A DNA stretch of 34,444 nucleotides, taken from an uncultured Alphaproteobacteria bacterium (GTDB taxonomy: Bacteria; Pseudomonadota; Alphaproteobacteria; HIMB59; GCA-002718135). Made by a program: the position numbers and the translations under genes. Below the pieces are notes generated by a model. The model made no database searches, was not told the origin of the DNA, and saw nothing but the letters and a program-made list of their open reading frames with translations. The stretch lies in contig CACJSL010000009.1 in NCBI GenBank assembly GCA_902596065.1, positions 1 to 34,444 on the forward strand. The letters run 5' to 3'. Below, piece after piece: positions 27,891-34,444 of the stretch (the stretch's first letter is position 1; every line of letters begins with the position of its first letter).

Positions 27891-28355
27891 CTATTTTATC
27901 TTTATTATTGCATCTATTTCTACTGAAATATCAAGGGGTAAGGCTATGGATCCTACTGCAACTCTTGTATGTTTTCCTTTATCTCCAAAAATTTTTACAA
28001 GTAGGTCTGAAGCACCATTAATAATTATAGGTTGATTTGAATAATTTGGATTACAATTTACAAAACCTCCTATTTTTATAAAATTATCAAGCCTACCCCA
28101 GTCTCCAGCAATACTTTGTTTTAATATTGAAATAATATTTAGACAGCATAATTCTGCTGCCAATATAGCTTCTTTATCACTTATTTTATCTCCTACTTTT
28201 CCACTATAAATAATTTGACCATTTTTTGATGGAGCTTGACCAGATATAAATACTAAATTATCGGCAATTTTATATGGAACATAATTTGCAACTGCTGAGG
28301 GAGGTTCTGGTATTTCTAGTCCTAAATCCTTGATATTTTTTTCAAACAAGTGCAT
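27891..28355 (-). CDS. RidA family (YjgF/YER057c/UK114) protein
   Basis: VFISGQAPSKNGQIIYSGKVG, FVNCNPNYSNQP, HTRVAVGSIALPLDISVEIDAI. Confidence 0.93.
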   Translation of the reverse strand: MHLFEKNIKDLGLEIPEPPSAVANYVPYKIADNLVFISGQAPSKNGQIIYSGKVGDKISDKEAILAAELCCLNIISILKQSIAGDWGRLDNFIKIGGFVNCNPNYSNQPIIINGASDLLVKIFGDKGKHTRVAVGSIALPLDISVEIDAIIKIK

Positions 28356-28398
28356 TAGGTATTTTATAAAACATTTTTAAAGAAGGTAAAGAAAAGAT

Positions 28399-28968
28399 AT
28401 GATTAAATTTAAAGAATTATTTTTTTTGTTTATATGCATATTAACTATTTTAATAGGAAGGTTATCAATGGCAAACGAGGATAGAGATACAATAAATATG
28501 ACTTTAAAGGATGGGGTAGTTGTTATTGAGACTAGACCAGATTTAGCTCCAAAACATGTTTCGCAAATTAAACAATTGATTTCTGAAGGACAATATAACG
28601 GAGTTGTTTTTCATAGAGTTATAGATGGTTTTATGGCACAAACTGGTGACGTGGAATTTGGAAATTCAGAAAAAAGTGATTTTAATTTATCTAGGGCAGG
28701 TACAGGTGGATCAAAAATGCCTAATATCCCAGCTGAATTCTCTAATGAAAATCATACAAGAGGAACTTTATCTATGGCTAGAGCACAGGATCCAAATAGT
28801 GCAAACAGTCAATTTTTTATCTGCTTTCAAGATTGTTCTTTTTTAGATGGACAATATTCAGTATGGGGGCAGGTAATAGAAGGAATGGAATTTGTAGACA
28901 ATATTGTAAGAGGTGAACCACCTCAAAGTCCTGACAAAATTATCAAAATGGAGATTGTGAATAAATAA
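28399..28968 (+). CDS. Cyclophilin-type peptidyl-prolyl cis-trans isomerase
   Basis: VVFHRVIDGFMAQTGD, RGTLSMARAQDPNSANSQFFIC, FLDGQYSVWGQVIEGM. Confidence 0.95.
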   Translation: MIKFKELFFLFICILTILIGRLSMANEDRDTINMTLKDGVVVIETRPDLAPKHVSQIKQLISEGQYNGVVFHRVIDGFMAQTGDVEFGNSEKSDFNLSRAGTGGSKMPNIPAEFSNENHTRGTLSMARAQDPNSANSQFFICFQDCSFLDGQYSVWGQVIEGMEFVDNIVRGEPPQSPDKIIKMEIVNK

Positions 28969-28971
28969 ATT

Positions 28972-30057
28972 ATGTTTGTTGCCGATCTGCACAATGACAT
29001 TGTTCAAAGGGCAATGATTGGTGAAGATGTAGGTAAACTTACAAAACAAGGTCATACCGATTTAAGTAGACTAATTGAATCTTGTATTGATTTAGAAATT
29101 TTAATTATTTGGGTTTCAACTATAGATAAATCAGAGAGTGCATTTCAGAAAGCAAATGAAATGTATGATAAAATAGAAGAGCTATCAATCAATAATAATC
29201 TAGTAGATATTCCTAAAGATCTTAATAGTATAATAGATAACAAAAAAAATAACCTTCTTTCAATTCCAATTGGAATAGAAGGAGGGGAGGCAATAGAAAA
29301 TTCTATAGATAAGCTTTTTCATTTTATTGAAAGAGGTATTTTATATTTTGGCCCAACTTGGAATCACTCTTTAGACTGGGTTTCATCTGGCAAAGATGAA
29401 TTTGAAAAAAATGATAGAATAAAAATAAAAGGACTATCTAAATTTGGGAAAGAAGTGATTCATACTTGTAATGAAAATAATGTTATTATTGATGTTTCTC
29501 ATATAGGAGAAAAAAGTTTTTGGGATATATCTTCTATTTCAAAAAAACCATTTATTGCATCTCATTCAAGCGTCTATAATTTATGTCCTCATTTTAGAAA
29601 TCTAAAAGATGAACAGATATTAGAAATTAAAAATTCCAATGGAATTATTGGAATTAATCCTTATCCATTTTTTATCGATCCTAATTTTAAAAAAAAAGAA
29701 TCAAATTATGTTAAAAATATTAAAAAGGAATTAGATCAAATAGGAATAAATGATACCAATCCAAATTTAAGATGGATTAAAAAACAACATTATTTGCAAA
29801 AAAAATTAACCAATATAGTTCCTTCATTAGATTTATTTATTGATCATATTGAATATATTATAAAATTAATTGGAATAGATTATGTAGCAATAGGAAGTGA
29901 TTATGATGGCTTAGATTGTCTGCCAAAAGGTTGGAATAGTTGTCTTGATCATATTAAAATCTCTGAGTCATTAGATCAAAAAGGATATTCTTTTTTAGAG
30001 ATTGAAAAAATTATGGGAAAAAATTTTTTAAGACTTTTAGAAAATAATTTTAAATAA
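28972..30057 (+). CDS. Membrane dipeptidase (peptidase family M19)
   Basis: ADLHNDI, IGIEGGEAIENS, DVSHIGEKSFWD, ASHSSVYNLCPHFRNLKDEQI, AIGSDYDGLD. Confidence 0.93.
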   Translation: MFVADLHNDIVQRAMIGEDVGKLTKQGHTDLSRLIESCIDLEILIIWVSTIDKSESAFQKANEMYDKIEELSINNNLVDIPKDLNSIIDNKKNNLLSIPIGIEGGEAIENSIDKLFHFIERGILYFGPTWNHSLDWVSSGKDEFEKNDRIKIKGLSKFGKEVIHTCNENNVIIDVSHIGEKSFWDISSISKKPFIASHSSVYNLCPHFRNLKDEQILEIKNSNGIIGINPYPFFIDPNFKKKESNYVKNIKKELDQIGINDTNPNLRWIKKQHYLQKKLTNIVPSLDLFIDHIEYIIKLIGIDYVAIGSDYDGLDCLPKGWNSCLDHIKISESLDQKGYSFLEIEKIMGKNFLRLLENNFK

Positions 30058-30658
30058 TTCTATAAAGTAACATTAAAGATATAATTATTAATACAATACC
30101 TGTAGTTTTTTGAATCATTAATTTTTTTTCAATTAATAAATTTTTAAGACCATATCCGGTTACTAATATACTGACTATTATATACCATATTGCGTCAATC
30201 AAAGATGCTGTTAGAACAAGAATAGAATTAAAATAAATGGAAGCATCAATAGCAATAAATTGTGAGTATACTGCAGTAAACCAAATCAAAATTTTAGGAT
30301 TGATAATCGCTATGGTAAATCCTTGTAAAAAAGAATTTAGTTGGCTTTGTTTTTCTTCTTTTTTATCTTGTTTATTTTTTTGAAAAACAAACATTAATCC
30401 AAACAAAAATAATAAAACTAGACCTATAATTTGAATTATCATAAATACAGTTTGATTAGTTTGGAGAATTAAGCCAAGTCCCAGTACAGCTAATGTTGCA
30501 TAAACACCAATTCCTATACCGTGACCTATAGAAGTTAGGATCCCTGCTAATCTATTGAAATTTACATTGTTTCTTATTACAATTGCCAAAGATGGACCTG
30601 GAGACATAGCTCCTGCGATACAGACAATAGCAAATTGAGACCAGACAAAAAATGTCAT
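30050..30658 (-). CDS. LysE family translocator
   Basis: AGAMSPGPSLAIVIRNNV motif, hydrophobic ~200 aa. Confidence 0.92.
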   Translation of the reverse strand: MTFFVWSQFAIVCIAGAMSPGPSLAIVIRNNVNFNRLAGILTSIGHGIGIGVYATLAVLGLGLILQTNQTVFMIIQIIGLVLLFLFGLMFVFQKNKQDKKEEKQSQLNSFLQGFTIAIINPKILIWFTAVYSQFIAIDASIYFNSILVLTASLIDAIWYIIVSILVTGYGLKNLLIEKKLMIQKTTGIVLIIISLMLLYRII

Positions 30659-31401
30659 CTACTTACATCTTTTATAATCTTTAGATATTTCTTAATTGTG
30701 TTTTCTAATCCAAAATTAATTGAGTCAATTACTATTGCATGACCTATAGAAACTTCTTTTATTGAAGTAATTTCTTTTAAAAAAAAATTAAGATTTTCTA
30801 AGTTTAAATCATGCCCAGCATTAAAATCGATTATAGGGAAATTTTTTTTAATATAATTAACTACTTCTTTATATGGTTTAATAGATTCATCTTTTTTTGA
30901 TTTATAATTATGAGCATAATCAAAAGTATATAATTCTACTCTATTTGGCGTAATTAATTCTAAATTTTCTAAAGTATTTATAGAAGGACTAACAAATATT
31001 GATACTCTGATATTATTTTTTTGAAATTCTTTTACAACTTCTTCTAAAAAAACTTTATTTTTTTTACAATCCCATCCAAAAGAAGAAGTAATAGCTTCTG
31101 GGGGATCTGGAACAAGAGTAACTTGATTAGGTGATACTTCTAAAACTTTTTTAATAAAGAATTCTGATGGATATCCTTCAATGTTAAATTCAATTTTACT
31201 ATTATTATCTAATAATAAATTTTTAATATCTTTTAGATCAGCAAATTTTGTGTGCCTTTCATCTGGACGTGGATGTACAGTAATTCCATTTGCCCCATAT
31301 AGAATACATTTTTTACATATTTCTATAAGATTTGGATAATCTGTACCTCTAGAATTTCTAAGAAGAGCAAATTTATTTACATTAATACTAAGCTGTGTCA
31401 T
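30655..31401 (-). CDS. pdxJ: Pyridoxine 5'-phosphate synthase
   Basis: LSINVNKFALLRNSRG, GANGITVHPRPDERH, TLVPD, FNAGHDLN, SIGHAIV. Confidence 0.95.
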   Translation of the reverse strand: MTQLSINVNKFALLRNSRGTDYPNLIEICKKCILYGANGITVHPRPDERHTKFADLKDIKNLLLDNNSKIEFNIEGYPSEFFIKKVLEVSPNQVTLVPDPPEAITSSFGWDCKKNKVFLEEVVKEFQKNNIRVSIFVSPSINTLENLELITPNRVELYTFDYAHNYKSKKDESIKPYKEVVNYIKKNFPIIDFNAGHDLNLENLNFFLKEITSIKEVSIGHAIVIDSINFGLENTIKKYLKIIKDVSR

Positions 31402-31480
31402 TTTATAATTATTTTCTTCACCGATTAATATTTATTTAACATATATTATAGATTAAGAATAATATAAAAATGGAGGTAAA

Positions 31481-31846
31481 ATGGCTACTTTAAATAAAAA
31501 AAATTTTGATAATCCAGATGAAACAATGACTCCTGAAAAAATGAAAGTTGATAATGTTGATTTAGGTAATGGTGTTAAAGCAGCAAGAATGACAACTCAA
31601 CCAGGATGGAAATGGTCAGAATGCATAAAGCCAATGATAGGTACGGATACTTGCCAGAAAAATCATGTTGGAGTTTGTGTAAATGGAAAACTAATGGTTA
31701 CTCATGAGGATGGATCTTCAATAGAAGTTGGACCTGGGGATGCATATACTTTTGCACCTGGTCATGATGCTTGGGTTGTAGGAGATGATGTATTTGTAGG
31801 ATATGAGTTTGATAGTGAAACAGCTTCTACATATGCAAAAAAATAA
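31481..31846 (+). CDS. Cupin-domain protein
   Basis: GWKWSECIKPMIG...HVGVCVNGKLMVTHEDGSSIEVGPGDAYTFAPGHDAWVVGDDVFVGYEF; SD GGAGG. Confidence 0.85.
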   Translation: MATLNKKNFDNPDETMTPEKMKVDNVDLGNGVKAARMTTQPGWKWSECIKPMIGTDTCQKNHVGVCVNGKLMVTHEDGSSIEVGPGDAYTFAPGHDAWVVGDDVFVGYEFDSETASTYAKK

Positions 31847-31873
31847 AGAAGATTAATTAAAGAAAGGGAGAGT

Positions 31874-32188
31874 ATGGCTACAATAATATATAGACGAACG
31901 ATGCAAGTGCATATGGATAAGCTTAGTGAGGCAATGGAAATTGCAACTGAGCAAGCTAAAATTTTTAAAGAACTTACTGGCAATGATGAATTAGTATCTT
32001 TTCAAATTGGAGGTAATCCCAGAACGATTTGTCGTCAAAGAATGGTGGAAATGGATAAATTAGGAGAAGATGATGCAAAAGTATCAGAAGATCCTAAATG
32101 GCAAGAATTAGAAAAACGACATAAGGGAGTCTTTGTAGATGGATCTATGGTTGATGAAATGCGTTATGTTATTAATATGCCAGAATAA
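31874..32188 (+). CDS. Conserved-looking hypothetical protein, 104 aa
   Basis: Complete ORF with SD (AGGGAGAGT), 28 nt after the cupin gene and before a terminator. Confidence 0.7.
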   Translation: MATIIYRRTMQVHMDKLSEAMEIATEQAKIFKELTGNDELVSFQIGGNPRTICRQRMVEMDKLGEDDAKVSEDPKWQELEKRHKGVFVDGSMVDEMRYVINMPE

Positions 32189-32204
32189 TTTTATTTATTA
32201 AAAT

Positions 32205-32224
32205 AGCGGGCTAAGCCCGCTTCC
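32205..32224 (+). terminator. Hairpin terminator
   Basis: AGCGGGC-TAA-GCCCGCT perfect 7-bp GC-rich stem after the 104-aa gene; short T tract. Confidence 0.75.
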
Positions 32225-32300
32225 CATATTAAAAATATTTTTTTAAACTTTTTTTAAATTTATTCCTTTTTATTTAAATTTTTTAGAATATCTATCTTAA

Positions 32301-33785
32301 ATGAAGAGTTTATTTGTAATTTTAGGAAATCAATTATTTGATACTAAATATATTCGTGATTTTAAAAATTCTACATTTTTTATGTGTGAAGATTATGAAC
32401 TTTGCACTTATCAAAGACATCATAAATTAAAAATATTATTATTCTTATCCTCAATGCGATCTTATGCAGATTTATTGAAAAAAGAAAAATACAAAATAAA
32501 ATATTTTGATTTAGATAATGATTTCAAAGTTCCATATGAAAGAAAGTTAAAAAATTTTATAATTAAAAATAATATTACTGAATTAATTACATTTGAAATA
32601 GAAGATAAATTTTTTGAAAATAAAATTAGAAAATTAGTAAATACAATTAAGATAAAATGGAAAATAATAGATTCCCCAATGTTTCTTAATTCTAGAAAAG
32701 AATTTAAGAATTATTTAAATCTTGCTAAAAAACCATTAATGGCTAATTTTTATAAAATTGTAAGAAAAAAATATCATATATTAATGGATGATGACAAACC
32801 TAGAGGAGGTAAATGGAGTTATGATAGTGAAAATAGAAAAAAATTACCAAAAAATTTTCAAATACCAAATATTCCTCAAATTCAAGAAACCAATCATACA
32901 AAAATATTAAAAGATATAGTTACCAAAAAATTTTCAAAACATCCTGGTAATACTAAAAATTTTTGGATACCCACAACTCAAAAAAATGCTGAAAAATGGT
33001 TAAATTTTTTTATAAAAAATAAATTAAATTTATTTGGAGATTATGAAGACGCAGTTGATAAAGACAATAATATTTTGTTTCATAGCGCACTAAGTCCACT
33101 TATAAATTTGGGCTTATTAACACCATTACAAATAATAAAAGAAATAAAAAAAGTAGAAATAAAAATAAAAATTAATTCATTTGAAGGTTATTTTCGTCAA
33201 ATAGGTGGATGGAGAGAGTTTATAAGAGGAATATATCAAAACTATGACAAAAACTTAGAAAAAAATAATTTTTTTAATCATAATAATTTTTTTAAAAATA
33301 GTTGGTATGAAGGAACAACTGGGTTAGTGCCACTTGATCATTCTATTAAAAATTCAATTAATTATGGATGGACCCATCACATAGAACGTTTGATGATTTT
33401 AGCTAATTTAATGAATCTTTGTGAGATAAAACCAAGGGAAGTTTATAATTGGTTTATGGAAATGAATATGGATTCATCAGATTGGGTTATGATGCCAAAT
33501 GTTTACGGGATGGGTCTTTTTAGTGATGGAGGGATTTTTTCTTCAAAACCTTATATTTGTGGATCAAGTTATATAATGAAAATGATGAACTTTAAAAAAG
33601 GTGAGTGGAATGATGTTATGGATGGATTATATTGGAGATTTATTAATAAAAATAGAAAATTTTTTTTAAAAAATCCAAGATTATCTATGATGGTTAGAAT
33701 ATTTGATAAAATGAAAATTGAAAGAAAAAATTATATATTAAATGAAGCAGAAAAATTTATTAACAAAAATACCTATGTCAAATAA
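32301..33785 (+). CDS. Cryptochrome/photolyase-family protein (deoxyribodipyrimidine photolyase-related, PhrB/CryB-like)
   Basis: MKSLFVILGNQLFD, GKWSYDSENRKKLP, FEGYFRQIGGWREFIRGIY, GWTHHIERLMILANLMNLCEI, WVMMPNVYGMGLFSDGG. Confidence 0.93.
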   Translation: MKSLFVILGNQLFDTKYIRDFKNSTFFMCEDYELCTYQRHHKLKILLFLSSMRSYADLLKKEKYKIKYFDLDNDFKVPYERKLKNFIIKNNITELITFEIEDKFFENKIRKLVNTIKIKWKIIDSPMFLNSRKEFKNYLNLAKKPLMANFYKIVRKKYHILMDDDKPRGGKWSYDSENRKKLPKNFQIPNIPQIQETNHTKILKDIVTKKFSKHPGNTKNFWIPTTQKNAEKWLNFFIKNKLNLFGDYEDAVDKDNNILFHSALSPLINLGLLTPLQIIKEIKKVEIKIKINSFEGYFRQIGGWREFIRGIYQNYDKNLEKNNFFNHNNFFKNSWYEGTTGLVPLDHSIKNSINYGWTHHIERLMILANLMNLCEIKPREVYNWFMEMNMDSSDWVMMPNVYGMGLFSDGGIFSSKPYICGSSYIMKMMNFKKGEWNDVMDGLYWRFINKNRKFFLKNPRLSMMVRIFDKMKIERKNYILNEAEKFINKNTYVK

Positions 33786-34125
33786 AGTTTTATTTAATAA
33801 TTCATGTAGTATTTGTAGATTTGAAATAAATCATTACAAAAAAATTTCTGATAATTCTTTTGAATGGATAGATATAACAAATAATGAGGAAGCAATAAGA
33901 TTAACTTCTAAATCAAAAAAAGATTTACTAAGACGTTTACATGTTATTGATGGTAACGAAGTTATTAGTGGAGCAAAAGCTTTTATTTTTATATGGAAAA
34001 AAATTCCAAAATATAGGATGCTATCTAAGATACTCGAATTAAAAATATTTTTTTATTTTTTTAATTTGTCTTATGAAATAGTAGCTTTTTTATTGTATAT
34101 TAAAAATAGAAAACAGCTAAAATGA
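33775..34125 (+). CDS. DCC-family thiol-disulfide oxidoreductase-like protein (DUF393)
   Basis: VLFNNSCSICRFEINHYKK near the N-terminus (CxxC retained), overall DCC-like layout. Start at MSNK (33775) overlapping the photolyase end. Confidence 0.75.
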   Translation: MSNKVLFNNSCSICRFEINHYKKISDNSFEWIDITNNEEAIRLTSKSKKDLLRRLHVIDGNEVISGAKAFIFIWKKIPKYRMLSKILELKIFFYFFNLSYEIVAFLLYIKNRKQLK

Positions 34126-34256
34126 AAAAAAAATTACCAAGTAAAGTATGTCCAATATGTAAAAGAAATTTTAATTGGAGAAAAAAATGGGCACTTAATT
34201 GGCATAAAGTTAAATACTGTTCAAAAAAATGCTCATCTAACAAAATTTTTGAATAA
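34122..34256 (+). CDS. DUF2256-like small zinc protein (absent from the provided ORF track)
   Basis: Translated by hand: MKKKLPSKVCPICKRNFNWRKKWALNWHKVKYCSKKCSSNKIFE*; CxxC...CxxxC; ATGA overlap with the DCC gene. Confidence 0.85.
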   Translation: MKKKLPSKVCPICKRNFNWRKKWALNWHKVKYCSKKCSSNKIFE

Positions 34257-34444
34257 TTTTTGGAATATAATTTTTAAAATTAAAGAATCCTTTATTACAA
34301 TATTGCCATGCAAATAGATCAATTTCTCTATACAAAAAATTTACTTTTGTAAGATTATTTAAATTTATAAAATCTAAATTCTCTCCTACGTAGGGATAAA
34401 AAATATAAAAATCTTCTTTTATCTTTTTTATATCATCTATGTTG
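34237..34444 (-). CDS. C-terminal end of an unidentified protein (truncated by window edge)
   Basis: Open minus-strand frame from the right edge to TAG at 34237-34239: ...NIDDIKKIKEDFYIFYPYVGENLDFINLNNLTKVNFLYREIDLFAWQYCNKGFFNFKNYIPKIIQKFC*. Confidence 0.6.
   Translation of the reverse strand, partial: NIDDIKKIKEDFYIFYPYVGENLDFINLNNLTKVNFLYREIDLFAWQYCNKGFFNFKNYIPKIIQKFC

Noticed and set aside
28625-28846. 73-aa plus-strand ORF inside PPIase
   Set aside because: Alternative frame of a clear cyclophilin gene.
31762-31983. 73-aa minus-strand ORF across the cupin/104-aa junction
   Set aside because: Antisense to two better supported genes.

Overview
AT-rich bacterial chromosomal segment, probably from a marine alphaproteobacterium of SAR11/HIMB59-like character (inferred from composition and gene content, not proven). 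Left to right it holds: (i) the end of a Gfo/Idh/MocA oxidoreductase plus a sugar ABC transporter (two permeases and an SBP, with no adjacent ATPase); (ii) an amino-sugar/sugar-acid block (GlmS, UPF0309-type SIS protein, NagA, NagB-II-like SIS protein, GMC oxidoreductase, enolase-superfamily dehydratase); (iii) a small Cys-rich protein, an alpha/beta hydrolase + luciferase-like monooxygenase pair, HAD phosphatases and a glycerate-kinase-like P-loop kinase; (iv) a complete agl-type alpha-glucoside ABC operon on the minus strand (SBP-permease-permease-GH4-ATPase) with a divergent LacI-family regulator; (v) Ugd, PMM/PGM, DacA-SPOR, RidA, PPIase, M19 dipeptidase, LysE, PdxJ, a cupin pair, and a photolyase-DCC-DUF2256 cassette. 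No tRNA, rRNA, CRISPR or mobile element was recognised. The most interesting observation is in the gap after the agl operon (16642-16828). A near copy of the LacI-family operator found at the agl promoter sits inside the -35/-10 spacer of a second minus-strand promoter (TTGATA-17-TATATT). That promoter appears to drive a ~75-nt RNA, which would fold into a long stem whose loop shows two anti-Shine-Dalgarno motifs (UUUCCUCCUAA and AUUCCUCUA). The loop has 10 contiguous nt of complementarity to the SD/start region of the other transporter's SBP mRNA (2369-2378). This suggests a sugar-responsive, AbcR-like sRNA linking the two uptake systems; it is a hypothesis and has not been tested.
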